Below are positions 36,602-46,306 of a stretch of DNA of 64,000 nt, in pieces. Both the position numbers and the translations under genes were made by a program. Each line of letters starts with the position of its first letter. Position 1 is the stretch's first letter. The DNA is taken from assembly GCA_002423185.1 (NCBI GenBank), contig DIUX01000002.1:691947-755946 (forward strand). Reading direction: 5' to 3'. The stretch is from Micavibrio sp. UBA6147. GTDB taxonomy: Bacteria; Pseudomonadota; Alphaproteobacteria; Micavibrionales; UBA1664. A model generated the notes under the pieces. It was given only the letters and a program-made list of their open reading frames with translations. It was not told the DNA's origin and made no database searches.

Positions 36602-38323
36602 ATGGCACGTGCAGCAGCACAACTCAAAGACCGCTTAGACTCCAAAGAATTCGCGGAACTTCTTAATCTCTCTCTCGGCGATGGCGGAACATTCGAAGGC
36701 ACAGTCGTAAAAGGCAAAGTCGTGGGCTTCACCCCTGACAGTGTTCTTGTCGATGTTGGCTTGAAATCGGAAGGCCGTATCCCCTTAAAAGAATTCTCAA
36801 TGGTCGGCCAGATGCCGGACATCAAAACAGGCGACAGCGTTGAAGTCTATGTCGAGCGCCTTGAAGACAAAAACGGCGAAGCCGTTCTCAGCCGCGAAAA
36901 AGCCCGCCGCGAAGAATCATGGATTGAGCTTGAAAAAGCCCATGAAAAAGGCGAGCGCGTTACCGGCGTTATCTTCAGCAAAGTCAAAGGCGGCTTTATT
37001 GTTGACCTTAATGGCGCCGTGGCATTCTTGCCTGGCTCACAAGTCGATATCCGCCCGATCCGCGATGTATCACCGTTGATCGGCGTGGCGCAACCCTTCC
37101 AGATTTTGAAAATGGACAAATCACGTGGCAACATCGTTGTGTCCCGTCGTGCCATTTTGGAAGAAAGCCGCGAAGAAGCCCGCAGCGAACTCATGTCCAA
37201 CATGCAAGAAGGCAAAGTCCTTCAAGGCGTTGTCAAGAACATCACCGATTACGGTGCGTTTATTGACCTCGGCGGCGTTGACGGCTTGTTGCACGTGACC
37301 GATATTTCTTGGAAGCGTATCAACCACCCGTCAGAAGTGTTGCAAGTCGGTCAAGCCCTCGATGTTATGGTCATTCGTTACAACGACGAAAACGGCCGTG
37401 TATCGCTCGGTATGAAACAACTGCAAGACGATCCGTGGCAAGGCGTTGAGGCGAAATACCCTGTCGGTGTTAAACTCACCGGCCGCGTTAGCAACATTGC
37501 CGATTACGGCGCGTTCGTTGAACTCGAAGACGGTATCGAAGGCCTCGTTCACGTTTCTGAAATGTCTTGGACAAAGAAAAACGTCCACCCAGGCAAAATC
37601 GTTTCGACCTCACAAGAAGTCGAAGTTGTTGTTCTGGACATCGACATGCAAAAACGCCGCATCAGCCTCGGCATCAAACAATGCCAAGACAACCCATGGC
37701 GCGCCTATGCCGCATCGCATAAAGTCGGCGATGCTATCGAAGGCGAAATCCGCAACATCACCGAATTTGGTATGTTCGTGGCCTTGGGCGAAGAAATCGA
37801 CGGCATGGTTCACTTGTCCGACATTTCTTGGGAAGACCAAAGCGAAGCCGCCTTTGAAAACTACAAAAAAGGCGACAAAGTTAAGGCAAAAATCCTTGAG
37901 ATGGATCCTGACAAAGAACGCGTTGCCCTCGGCATCAAGCAATTGTCTGACGACCCATACAAAGGCGCAATGACCGGAATCACCAAAGGTTCCGTTGTCA
38001 CCGGCACGATTGTTGCGGTTGAAGATGGCGGCTTGAAAGTGTCGATCAACGACATGCTTCAAGGCTATATCAAGAAAGCCGATCTGTCACGCGAACGCTC
38101 TGAACAACGCCCTGACCGCTTCGCCGTTGGCGAAAAAGTCGATGCGAAAGTCATCAAAACAGATGGCAAGAGCAAAGAAGTCGGCCTGTCGATTAAACAA
38201 TACGAGATCGACCAAGACAAAGCCGCGATGGCTGAATACGGCTCAACCGAATCCGGTGCGTCCCTCGGTGACATCTTGGGCGCAGCCCTCGAAAAAGCCA
38301 GCAGCGAAGACAAAAAGAAATAA
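36602..38323 (+). CDS. rpsA: 30S ribosomal protein S1
   Basis: This 573-residue protein has six S1/OB domains, starting near residues 30, 115, 203, 288, 375 and 462. Domains 3-5 have the clearest repeats, such as 'VVKNITDYGAFIDLGGVDGL' and 'RVSNIADYGAFVELEDGIEG'. It binds mRNA and brings it to the 30S subunit. The start at 36602 follows AAGGAAA. A strong terminator follows. Codon use is more biased than in the neighbours, with frequent GGC, AAA and GAA, as expected of a highly expressed gene. Confidence 0.97.
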   Translation: MARAAAQLKDRLDSKEFAELLNLSLGDGGTFEGTVVKGKVVGFTPDSVLVDVGLKSEGRIPLKEFSMVGQMPDIKTGDSVEVYVERLEDKNGEAVLSREKARREESWIELEKAHEKGERVTGVIFSKVKGGFIVDLNGAVAFLPGSQVDIRPIRDVSPLIGVAQPFQILKMDKSRGNIVVSRRAILEESREEARSELMSNMQEGKVLQGVVKNITDYGAFIDLGGVDGLLHVTDISWKRINHPSEVLQVGQALDVMVIRYNDENGRVSLGMKQLQDDPWQGVEAKYPVGVKLTGRVSNIADYGAFVELEDGIEGLVHVSEMSWTKKNVHPGKIVSTSQEVEVVVLDIDMQKRRISLGIKQCQDNPWRAYAASHKVGDAIEGEIRNITEFGMFVALGEEIDGMVHLSDISWEDQSEAAFENYKKGDKVKAKILEMDPDKERVALGIKQLSDDPYKGAMTGITKGSVVTGTIVAVEDGGLKVSINDMLQGYIKKADLSRERSEQRPDRFAVGEKVDAKVIKTDGKSKEVGLSIKQYEIDQDKAAMAEYGSTESGASLGDILGAALEKASSEDKKK

Positions 38324-38346
38324 GTCTTCGACCACCCCTAAAATAC

Positions 38347-38380
38347 AAAACCCCCGCGCAAATGCGGGGGTTTTTCTTTT
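38347..38380 (+). terminator. intrinsic terminator of rpsA
   Basis: The stem CCCCCGC / GCGGGGG, with loop GCAAAT, is flanked by AAAA and TTTTTCTTTT. It lies 24 bases past the rpsA stop. Confidence 0.9.
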
Positions 38381-38436
38381 GTGCCTCAAAATTTTTGGCT
38401 TTTTAATCAATAAGTATAGGGGGGGTACCCTCTTTT

Positions 38437-38526
38437 ATGTGGGAGAGGGAACGCCCTCCCACACCCGCGGTGCTTTTAGCGCGGTGCAAAGAGCTCCGCG
38501 GGGTATGGGGGGACGTTTCCCCCCAT
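38437..38526. repeat. about 90-nt REP-like direct repeat, copy A
   Basis: This element holds GTGGGAG..GGGAACGCCCTCCCAC, a central CCGCGG / CCGCGG pair with an AGAGCTCCGCGG core, and the hairpin TGGGGGG-ACGTTT-CCCCCCA. It agrees almost base for base with copy B at 38960-39048, mainly apart from the first hairpin. It stops 21 bases from the 3' end of the small minus-strand gene. Confidence 0.8.
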
Positions 38527-38547
38527 AGAGCGTAAACAACGAAAAGC

Positions 38548-38838
38548 CTAAGGCCGCATATTTGGGTTTTTAGGTTTTTGTTGCGCCGTTACGGTGTTTT
38601 TTGCGGTTTTGGGGCCGAATATCGCGAATCCGAGAGCGGCCGTTGTTATGATGGCGATGCAAGCGACGCTGACGGCTGTTGTGTATTCCTGCGGAATAGA
38701 AAATCCGGCGGCGAGGCCAAGGAAAATTCCGGTAAGGGCGGGGTCACGCTTTACGAAATTGCCGATTGCGTTAATAACGTATCCTGCGCTGGTTGCGGCA
38801 TGGGTTAACAGGCCCGATTTTTGGGGTGCGATTGTCAT
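38548..38838 (-). CDS. small membrane protein, 96 aa
   Basis: This is a 96-residue protein of unknown function. The ATG at 38838 has GAGGAGG upstream at good distance, so I prefer it to an in-frame GTG at 38865. Two hydrophobic segments are seen: 'ALTGIFLGLAAGFSI' and 'AVSVACIAIITTAALGFAIFG', with a basic tail. It could be a small inner-membrane protein or a holin-like peptide, but nothing links it to a family. It is framed by the two copies of the REP-like direct repeat. Confidence 0.62.
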   Translation of the reverse strand: MTIAPQKSGLLTHAATSAGYVINAIGNFVKRDPALTGIFLGLAAGFSIPQEYTTAVSVACIAIITTAALGFAIFGPKTAKNTVTAQQKPKNPNMRP

Positions 38839-38959
38839 GGTGGCGGCCTCCTCAGTGTTTGACACTTTTTTATATCTGAGGGCATCCTACCAAAAAATTA
38901 ACAAAGTGTAAATGATTATGTAAAAACAGGGGGGGGGGAGGAATAGGGGTTTTGTTTTA

Positions 38960-39048
38960 ATGTGGGGGGAAACGCCCCCCACACCCGCGGTGTTTTATAG
39001 CGCGGTACAAAGAGCTCCGCGGGGTATGGGGGGACGTTTCCCCCCATA
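38960..39048. repeat. about 90-nt REP-like direct repeat, copy B
   Basis: This is the second copy of the element at 38437-38526, in the same orientation, 523 bases further on. The first hairpin here is GTGGGGGG-AAACG-CCCCCCAC. It ends 3 bases from the stop of the minus-strand acyl-CoA ligase gene. Confidence 0.8.
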
Positions 39049-39051
39049 AAA

Positions 39052-40836
39052 CTAGCCTGAAATGGCCTTTTCTTCCGCCAAGATATCCTTGCGTGATAAT
39101 TTCCCGATCATGGTTTTGGGCAGGGGCTTGTTGCGAAACTCAATGGCGCGGGGCATTTCAAGGGGCGAGAGCTTGTCTTGCAAAAATGCCTTGAGGTCAT
39201 TGCCGCTCAGGTTGCGGTTATCTTTTAATTTGATCCACGCTTTGACGACTTCGCCTCTGGCTTCATCGGGAATACCCGCGACGATGCATTCTTCGACGGC
39301 GGGGTGGAGGTAGATGGCTTCCTCAACATTGCGCGGGTATACGTTGTATCCGTTGGTGATGATGAGGTCTTTGATCCGGTCGACAATAAAGACATATCCT
39401 TCGTCATCCATGATGGCGACGTCGCCTGTGTGCAGGTATCCGTCTTTCAAAGCGCCGGCGCTTTCTTCAGGGCGATTGAAATAGCCCTTCATCACTTGCG
39501 GGCCTTTGATGCAGAGCTCACCACGTTCTCCGCGGGCAACGCGGGTTGTTTTGTCCTCAATGTCAATCAGGGCAATCTCGGTTTGGGGAAGGGGCAGGCC
39601 GATGGACCCCGGTTTGTTTTCGCCCTCAAGCGGGTTAACGCAGGCAACAGGCGAAGATTCCGTCAATCCGTACCCTTCAACAAGAACACATCCGGTGTTG
39701 GCCTCAAACGATTTTTTGACTTCAACGGGAAGGGCGGCACCGCCGGACACGCAGACTTTGATGCTCGTCAAATCATAGCGGGATCGCTTTTTAAATGCGT
39801 TGATCGCCGTATAAATCGCCGGCACGGCGGGGAAAAACGTAATGCGGTTCTTTTCGATCATTTTCAGGGTCTGGCGCAGGTCAAACCGCGGCAAGGCGTA
39901 AATCTCCATCGCCATGCGGGTGCCGAGATTCAAAATCGCGGTCATGGCAAAAACATGGAAAAACGGCAAAACACCGGCAATTTTTTCTTCGCCTTCGCGC
40001 GCGGTTAGAAACCATAATCTGGCTTGTTCGGTATTGGCGGTTAAGTTGGCGTGAGTGAGCATCGCGGCTTTGGGCAGCCCCGTTGTGCCGCCGGTGAATT
40101 GCAGCAAAGCAAGGTCATTCAGCGGGTCAATATCAACGGGGGTATATAACCCATCATTTTGAAGCAGGCCATCCCAAGAGCAAATCCGTGAGTCTTTTTT
40201 CGGCGTTTTTGCTATTTCCCCGCGGCGGAAAATGCGGAATAAGAGCCCCGTAGCGGTCGGCAAGGCCTGCGCAAAATTGCACAAAATAATGGATTGAAGG
40301 CGGCTTTCCTCAAGCAAGGGCACGGCTTTATCAAGCGTAACCTTGAGATCAACAGTGATGATGTGGTCGGTTTGGCTTTCTTCGATAAGCTGCGCGAGCT
40401 CTCGCTTGGCATAAAGCGGGTTGAAATGGACAACAACCGCCCCAATCCGCATCAAAGCATAGTAAGAGAAAATAAAATAAGGACAGTTCGGGAGCAATAG
40501 ACCGACATGCGAGCCCTTTTTAATGCCGTGTTGTTGAAGTCCTTTGGCGATTTTGCGGGAAAACTGGTCAATCTGCGCCCAGCTATATTTGCGCCCCATA
40601 AAGTCAAATCCGGGTCGATCGCCATATTTTTCTGCGGTTTGCTCAAGCAATCCGTGAACAGGCCCCAGCGGCAAATCAGCGTTCCAGTCAACACCGTTTG
40701 GATAGGATTTTATCCATGGCCGCGCATTTTCATGCATATGTATGCGGTCTTGCGGTGTTTTTTGTGTGGGGGTTTCGGGGGTGGTGGGCATGGCTTGTGT
40801 TTCGCCGTGTTTGCTGTCTTTTGGGTCGTCTTTCAC
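39052..40836 (-). CDS. long-chain fatty-acid-CoA ligase (FadD-like)
   Basis: This AMP-forming acyl-CoA synthetase has up to 594 residues and activates fatty acids for degradation or lipid synthesis. It has the adenylation P-loop 'QFTGGTTGLPKAAMLTHANL', 'GYGLTESSPVACVNP', 'YLHTGDVAIMDDEGYVFIVDRIKDLI' (the linker motif), and the C-terminal 'GEVVKAWIKL' with catalytic Lys in 'LPKTMIGKLSRKDIL'. The start is uncertain: GTG at 40836 has a G-rich site upstream, and ATG codons at 40791 and 40737 are alternatives. It appears monocistronic. Confidence 0.93.
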   Translation of the reverse strand: MKDDPKDSKHGETQAMPTTPETPTQKTPQDRIHMHENARPWIKSYPNGVDWNADLPLGPVHGLLEQTAEKYGDRPGFDFMGRKYSWAQIDQFSRKIAKGLQQHGIKKGSHVGLLLPNCPYFIFSYYALMRIGAVVVHFNPLYAKRELAQLIEESQTDHIITVDLKVTLDKAVPLLEESRLQSIILCNFAQALPTATGLLFRIFRRGEIAKTPKKDSRICSWDGLLQNDGLYTPVDIDPLNDLALLQFTGGTTGLPKAAMLTHANLTANTEQARLWFLTAREGEEKIAGVLPFFHVFAMTAILNLGTRMAMEIYALPRFDLRQTLKMIEKNRITFFPAVPAIYTAINAFKKRSRYDLTSIKVCVSGGAALPVEVKKSFEANTGCVLVEGYGLTESSPVACVNPLEGENKPGSIGLPLPQTEIALIDIEDKTTRVARGERGELCIKGPQVMKGYFNRPEESAGALKDGYLHTGDVAIMDDEGYVFIVDRIKDLIITNGYNVYPRNVEEAIYLHPAVEECIVAGIPDEARGEVVKAWIKLKDNRNLSGNDLKAFLQDKLSPLEMPRAIEFRNKPLPKTMIGKLSRKDILAEEKAISG

Positions 40837-41034
40837 GCGGTTTTCCCCCGTTTATGATTATGATTCAAAGAAATAGTGTAGCATTTTTCATCTGTTTTCA
40901 TGACTATTTTTTACAAAATCCGCGCGGCGTTCGTTTTTTTTGCCTTTATATCAACAAAAATATTGCGTCTTTAGGCCGCTTTCGGTATAACGTAAAAACC
41001 TAAAAACCGTGGGGTAAAACGGTTCAGGCAGGAC

Positions 41035-41613
41035 ATGGTAATGAATAGGTCGGATGAGGATTGTGTCTACAGATGCAAACTCAAATGGTTTAATGAAAGT
41101 AAAGGCTTCGGCTTTTTGGTACCCGAAGGCAACCCGGAACAGGATGCCTTTGTACACGTGTCGGCTCTTCAAAAACACGGTATTACCTATCTCGGCAAAG
41201 ACGCTCAGATCGAGTGCACCATCAAGCAAACTGAAAACGGGTTGTTCGTAGACAAGATTTTACGTGTCTTGTGCGAAGGGGATATGGAGGCCCACAAAGT
41301 CAAAATCCCTCTGCCCCCCGAGGCCGGCGAAGTATATGAACTTTACGGTCGCGTTAAATGGTTCCGCGCCGATAAGGGCTATGGCTTTGTTGCGGGACAA
41401 GACGGCATGAAAGATATTTTCGTGCATCAAACATGTCTGCGCCGCAACGGTGTTGAGGAAGACGACTTTAAAAAAGGCACAACGGTTATTATGCAAGTCC
41501 GTGACGTTGACCAAGGCCGCGAGGCTGTGGAAGTCCGGCTCACCACTGAGGCCGATGATTGCGCCGCCCAATCTTTTGAGGCCGACTCCGCAAAGGCTGG
41601 CTCTGGTCAATAA
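41035..41613 (+). CDS. double cold-shock-domain protein
   Basis: Two cold-shock domains make up this 192-residue protein. The first (about residues 11-80) has 'CKLKWFNESKGFGFLVPEG' and 'DAFVHVSALQKHGI'. The second (about 103-170) has 'GRVKWFRADKGYGFVAGQDG' and 'DIFVHQTCLRRNGV'. Both keep the RNP1 (KGFGF/KGYGF) and RNP2-like (VHVS/VHQT) motifs, so nucleic-acid binding is likely. Double-CSD proteins of this kind are typical of alphaproteobacteria. The start may be the ATG at 41035 or 41041. The stop lies in a triple 14-base repeat. Confidence 0.92.
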   Translation: MVMNRSDEDCVYRCKLKWFNESKGFGFLVPEGNPEQDAFVHVSALQKHGITYLGKDAQIECTIKQTENGLFVDKILRVLCEGDMEAHKVKIPLPPEAGEVYELYGRVKWFRADKGYGFVAGQDGMKDIFVHQTCLRRNGVEEDDFKKGTTVIMQVRDVDQGREAVEVRLTTEADDCAAQSFEADSAKAGSGQ

Positions 41614-41644
41614 TCTCTGGCCAATAATCTCCGGCCAATAATTT
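41603..41644. repeat. three tandem 14-nt units at the 3' end of the cold-shock gene
   Basis: The units CTGGTCAATAATCT, CTGGCCAATAATCT and CCGGCCAATAATTT follow without gaps. The first contains the TAA stop. The last runs into TTTTTTC, and the two GGCC elements may pair weakly. Confidence 0.7.
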
Positions 41645-41708
41645 TTTCTCTTTTCTAGCTTCTAAGATAATCAGGGATGTTTGTGTTTGCAGCAGACAGC
41701 CATTGGCT

Positions 41709-44700
41709 TTATGCGGGGCGCTTGCGGGATAGCCGCGCCTTGATCCGTTTTGATAAGGCACTCGCCTTGCCGCGCATCATCAACGCCGCCGGCGTCACAA
41801 ACAACGTCAAAACGGTAGAGAAGCTGAGCCCGAATGCGATGGCGGTGGCGAGTTGAACCCACCATTGCGTTGACGGTGCGCCAATGCTGACATCCCGCGC
41901 GATGAAATCGACATTCATCTGAAGCACCATCGGCATCAATCCCAAAACGGTCGTAATGGTGGTGAGCAAGACAGGCCGCAAACGCTCCGTTCCCGTTTGC
42001 ATAATGGCGGCGCGTGTGTTCATGTCCGTGTTATTGTGCAAACGGTCAAACGTGTCGATTAACACGATGTTGTTGTTGACGATAATTCCGGCGAGCGCAA
42101 TCACCCCGACCCCCGACATGATAATGCCGAAAGGTTGCCCGATGATCAAAAGCCCGAGCATCACCCCGATGGTTGACATAATCACAGCCGACAAAATCAA
42201 AAGCGCGCTGTAAAAACTGTTAAATTGTGTCACGAGGATAATGGCCATAATAAACAAAGCGATACCGAAGGCCTTGACGAGGAAACCTTGCGCTTCTTTT
42301 TGGTCTTCGTCTTCGCCTTTGAACTCAAGGGTGACGAGCGGGTCGATACGGGTTTTGTTGTTCTCAAGCCATGTCTTCAGGGCGTCGATCTTGCTGTCGA
42401 TATTGATGCCGGGGGGAAGGTCGGCCTTGACGGTCATGACGCGTTTTTGGTCGACACGGTTGATGGTTCCGGTGGCGGGAATGGCGCGGCGTTCGACAAA
42501 ATTGCTGATCGGAACGGAGCCGAGATCATTTTGAATGCGCACGCGGTCAAGCTGGTCGAGTGTGCGTTCTTCGCGGGCGTGGCGGATCACGATGTCAATC
42601 TCGTCCTTGCTCTCGTTCGGACGGTAATCGGCGATTTTCAGGCCGTTTGTAATCATGCGGATATATTCCCCGACGGTGGACAGGTCAATGCCGAATTTTG
42701 CGGCTTGGGCGCGGTCAACTTGCATCTCCCATTCAATGCCGGGCAGGGGGCGGCTGTCTTCAATATCACGGAAATCGCCAACGGATTCTAGTGCTTCATA
42801 GACTAGATTGACCATTGGCTCGATGCGTTCAGGGTGAACGGAGCTGATCTGGATTTGTGCCGCCTTGCCGCCGGCGGGGCCTTCCTCCATCTTGCGGGTT
42901 TCGATGTGTAGGCCGGCGAAGGAGGCCGTTTCCTGACGAATGGATTCCAAAATATGATTGACCGACGGGCGGGTTCCCCATGGATGCATTTCGATGGTCA
43001 TTTTTCCGATGACGTCTTCGGCCACATCGTCGCTGGATTGTTGTTTTCCGGCCTCGGTATAGATGAGCTTGATGCCCTCAATAGTGTGAATCTTCGTCTC
43101 GACATCGCGCACAAGTTCGCGTTGTTCATACACCGACAAATTGCCCCGTGCATGGACAAGGACAACGGCGTATTGCGGTTCAATATCCGGAAAAAATTCA
43201 ACGCCCTTGCCAAAGGTGCCATAGGCGATTTGTGATCCCACCAATAAACACCCCGTGGCGATTAGGGTCAGGCCAGGGAACCGCAAAACCCAAGCCAAGG
43301 CGCGGGCATACCCGCCGGTAAAGCCGCGAGCGCGCAAAAGGTTGCCGTCTTTGTCGATCACAACGGCGGCATCGTCCTCGCCCTCCTGTTTTGCGGCCTT
43401 GCCGATCAACGCCCCCAAAACAGGCACGAAAACCAACGCCATCGCGAGCGAGCATAACAACACCGCAATCAAGGTGATCGGCATATAGCGCATGAATTGT
43501 CCGGCAATGCCCGGCCAGAAGAGCAATGGCGCAAACGCCGCCAAAGTTGTGGCGGTTGAGGCAATAATCGGCCACGCCATACGGTTTGCGGCCTCGGCAT
43601 AGGCGGCTTTGCGGCCGATGCCTTCACGCATACGGCGGTCGGCATATTCGGTCACGACAATCGCCCCGTCAACGAGCATCCCGACCGACAAAATCAACGA
43701 AAACAAAACCACCACATTGACGGTCAGACCCATCATATACAGGATCAAAACCCCGCTTAGAAACGCCCCGGGAATGGCAATCCCGACCAGCGCGGCCGAG
43801 CGCACACCAAGCGCCCCCACAATCACGATCATCACAAGGATAACTGCACTGATGATGTTGTTTTGAAGGTCACGCAGCATGGTGCGAATATCGGAGGATC
43901 GGTCGAGCGTGTAATGAACCTTTACAGTTTCCGGCCAGTTTTTTTGCTCTTCCTTGACGCGCTCTTGAACCGCCTCAATCGTTTCGATGATATTTTCGCC
44001 GGTGCGTTTTACGACATTCAAGGCAACGGCGGATTGCCCGTTAATGAGGGCGAAATTCTGGGCATCTTTGAAGGTACTGTTAATCGTGGCGATGTCGCGC
44101 ACCCGAATGACGGAATCCTTGTCCGCCTTGATCGGAAGGTCGAGAATATCCCGCACATTTTCAAACAATCCGGGGACTTTCACGGCGAAGCGCCCGCTCC
44201 CCGTATCAAGGTTGCCGGCCGTCACCAATTTGTTGGATCGTGCGACAAACTGGATAATCTCCGTCCCGTTCAACCCGTATGATTCCAAGAGTTCAGGGTC
44301 GATCACGATTTCGACCAATTCTTCGCGGTCACCGGATATGTTGGCCTCCAAAACGCTTCCGATGCCCTCGACCTTGTCTTGCAAATCGCGGGCAAGGCGC
44401 ACCAAGGTGCGTTCCGGCACATCGCCCGATAAGGTCACGACCAAAACGGGGAACAACCCGATATTCACCTCGTTCACATTCGGTTCATCCGCATCGGCGG
44501 GCAATTCCGGCTTGGCGCGGTCAACCCCTTGGCGCACATCGTAAAGGGCTTTTTCACTGTCGAATCCGGCTTCGAATTCAAGGATAACATTCCCCCCGCC
44601 TTGAAAGGCTGAGGATCGCAATTCCTTGATACCCTCAATCGCGGTTAATTCTTGCTCAACCGGACGGACAAGAAGGCGCTCGGCATCGTCTGGTGACACG

Positions 44701-44906
44701 CCCTCAAGATGCAAAGTGACATAAATAATCGGAATATTAATGTCGGGGTCTGATTCCTTGGGGATGGCTTTATACGCATATGTCCCGCAAATAAGCAGTA
44801 ACAGCAAAACCGACAATACGGTGCGGCTGCGGCTTATGGCGGCGTCAATGATGGTTGGTGCGGCGGGGGGATGGCGGCTTTGCTGGCCGTCTTGTGGGTC
44901 GCTCAT
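41709..44906 (-). CDS. RND-family efflux pump, inner-membrane subunit
   Basis: This proton-driven tripartite efflux transporter has 1065 residues, in line with the HAE/AcrB group. An N-terminal helix follows 'AAISRSRTVLSVLLLLLICG', two large periplasmic loops are present, and helix sets lie at about 330-500 and 870-1040. TM4 has 'LILSVGMLVDGAIVVTEYADRR', where one relay Asp is kept and the second AcrB Asp is Gly, as in many relatives. 'GVIALAGIIVNNNIVLIDTFDRL' lies in TM10. The substrate cannot be predicted. Its start overlaps the adaptor stop by four bases. No outer-membrane channel gene is in the window. Confidence 0.95.
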   Translation of the reverse strand: MSDPQDGQQSRHPPAAPTIIDAAISRSRTVLSVLLLLLICGTYAYKAIPKESDPDINIPIIYVTLHLEGVSPDDAERLLVRPVEQELTAIEGIKELRSSAFQGGGNVILEFEAGFDSEKALYDVRQGVDRAKPELPADADEPNVNEVNIGLFPVLVVTLSGDVPERTLVRLARDLQDKVEGIGSVLEANISGDREELVEIVIDPELLESYGLNGTEIIQFVARSNKLVTAGNLDTGSGRFAVKVPGLFENVRDILDLPIKADKDSVIRVRDIATINSTFKDAQNFALINGQSAVALNVVKRTGENIIETIEAVQERVKEEQKNWPETVKVHYTLDRSSDIRTMLRDLQNNIISAVILVMIVIVGALGVRSAALVGIAIPGAFLSGVLILYMMGLTVNVVVLFSLILSVGMLVDGAIVVTEYADRRMREGIGRKAAYAEAANRMAWPIIASTATTLAAFAPLLFWPGIAGQFMRYMPITLIAVLLCSLAMALVFVPVLGALIGKAAKQEGEDDAAVVIDKDGNLLRARGFTGGYARALAWVLRFPGLTLIATGCLLVGSQIAYGTFGKGVEFFPDIEPQYAVVLVHARGNLSVYEQRELVRDVETKIHTIEGIKLIYTEAGKQQSSDDVAEDVIGKMTIEMHPWGTRPSVNHILESIRQETASFAGLHIETRKMEEGPAGGKAAQIQISSVHPERIEPMVNLVYEALESVGDFRDIEDSRPLPGIEWEMQVDRAQAAKFGIDLSTVGEYIRMITNGLKIADYRPNESKDEIDIVIRHAREERTLDQLDRVRIQNDLGSVPISNFVERRAIPATGTINRVDQKRVMTVKADLPPGINIDSKIDALKTWLENNKTRIDPLVTLEFKGEDEDQKEAQGFLVKAFGIALFIMAIILVTQFNSFYSALLILSAVIMSTIGVMLGLLIIGQPFGIIMSGVGVIALAGIIVNNNIVLIDTFDRLHNNTDMNTRAAIMQTGTERLRPVLLTTITTVLGLMPMVLQMNVDFIARDVSIGAPSTQWWVQLATAIAFGLSFSTVLTLFVTPAALMMRGKASALSKRIKARLSRKRPA

Positions 44907-46099
44907 AGCAATCCGTTCCCATCGTCAATAACGGGGGTTACGATTGTTCCATCGCTCACAAAATCCTGCCCCAGCGTAATAAGCTTTACGGAATCCGGCA
45001 AACCGGACACCCACATATCATCGGCCGTATCGGCCAAAATCTCAACAGCATGAAATTGCGCCTTACTTTGGTCATCGACAATTTTAACACCGATCTGACC
45101 TTGCGGCCCCAGCGTCAACACAGAGGGCGAAATGCGATAGGCGCGGCGCGGTTCTAGGGGGATGGAGATTTCAACGGTTAACCCGTCAATCAGGCTCTTA
45201 TCCTTATTATCCAAACGGATATGAATTTCAAATGTTCTGGCCTCGGCATTCGCAACGGGGGCGATATAGGTAATGCGTCCGGTGCGGGCGGACACGCCGG
45301 CGGCGGCGTCTTTTGTCGTCGTGGGCGCGGGGGTGGTTGAAGATTCGCCGGAAAGATCATGGTCGATGGGGCTGGCTTGCGGTTTCAGTTGTTTCGGGTT
45401 TCCGCGGAACGAAACAATCGCGTCCGACCCTGCGCGGATTTGCTGGATTTTATGTTCCGACACATAGCCGATAATTTCAATCGGATCAAGGTTAACCAAG
45501 GTAATGACGGAATCACCAAGGCGGACGTAATCGCCGCGTTCAATCATGCGCTGGGTTAAAACACCGTCAAACGGCGCAACGATACGGGTTTTCGATAAAT
45601 CGTCCTGTGCGCGTTTCAGGGCTGTTTTGGCGATGTCGAGGTTGTTGGCAGCCTCCGCCAGCGCTATTTTTGAGTTAAACCCGCGTGTTTCAAGCGATTT
45701 CGCGGCGTTATATTCAATTTGACGGCGCGCGAGAAGGCTCTTGGCTTCTCCCACCCGTTCGGCGCGGTCTTCGGGGTCGACAACGGCGATTTCTTGGCCT
45801 TTTTCGACTGTTTCGCCTTCTTTGGCACCGAGGCTGAGGATTTTGCCATCGATTTCGGCTCGCAAAGTCACCGAAGTATTGGCGCGGCTGCGCCCGTTCA
45901 GGATGATCGTTTGAACATAGTCCTGCGCCGTGAGTTCTTTGACACGGACGCGAAAGGGCCGTTTATCGTCATCGGCTGTTTTACTGAGGGCCGCAAGGGT
46001 CGGGGCGGAGGCCGGTGCTTCCTTGTCCAGCACGCCGGACGCAACCCACAAAACCGCGGCAACGGCAATCAAGACGGCAAGAAAAACAGATTTTTTCAT
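44903..46099 (-). CDS. RND efflux periplasmic adaptor (HlyD/MFP family)
   Basis: This membrane-fusion protein joins the RND pump to an outer-membrane channel. From the ATG at 46099 it has 398 residues. The first helix 'SVFLAVLIAVAAVLWVASG' is an anchor, followed by the lipoyl half-motif 'LRAEIDGKILSLGAKEGETVEKGQ', a coiled-coil hairpin (about 110-165, 'AKSLLARRQIEYNAAKSLETRG'), the second lipoyl half 'KTRIVAPFDGVLTQRMIERGDYV', then beta-barrel and membrane-proximal parts. A Ser/Thr/Pro-rich insert lies near 235-260. An upstream in-frame TTG at 46126 is possible but has no ribosome site. Confidence 0.93.
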   Translation of the reverse strand: MKKSVFLAVLIAVAAVLWVASGVLDKEAPASAPTLAALSKTADDDKRPFRVRVKELTAQDYVQTIILNGRSRANTSVTLRAEIDGKILSLGAKEGETVEKGQEIAVVDPEDRAERVGEAKSLLARRQIEYNAAKSLETRGFNSKIALAEAANNLDIAKTALKRAQDDLSKTRIVAPFDGVLTQRMIERGDYVRLGDSVITLVNLDPIEIIGYVSEHKIQQIRAGSDAIVSFRGNPKQLKPQASPIDHDLSGESSTTPAPTTTKDAAAGVSARTGRITYIAPVANAEARTFEIHIRLDNKDKSLIDGLTVEISIPLEPRRAYRISPSVLTLGPQGQIGVKIVDDQSKAQFHAVEILADTADDMWVSGLPDSVKLITLGQDFVSDGTIVTPVIDDGNGLL

Positions 46100-46243
46100 T
46101 TTTGGTTCAATGACTTTTGTGTTCAAAAGGGGCGCGTGACACAGATTTCACGAAGACGCAGCATAGCATTAAATCTTTTCTGAGAACAGAATATACAGAT
46201 TAAAAACAGGCAATGCGCCGCACATCATAAAACACAAACGGCA

Positions 46244-46270
46244 AAATAAAGGGCCGGAAAAACCGGCCCC
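46244..46270 (-). terminator. intrinsic terminator of the VWA/AAA+/repeat-protein unit
   Basis: On the minus strand the stem GGGCCGG / CCGGCCC, with loop TTTTT, is followed by TTTATTTTG. It lies 37 bases past the stop of the repeat protein and marks the end of the three-gene unit, separating it from the RND genes. Confidence 0.85.
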
Positions 46271-46306
46271 TTCAAAGGTCAAAACGAAACCAAGGATAAT
46301 CCGGTA

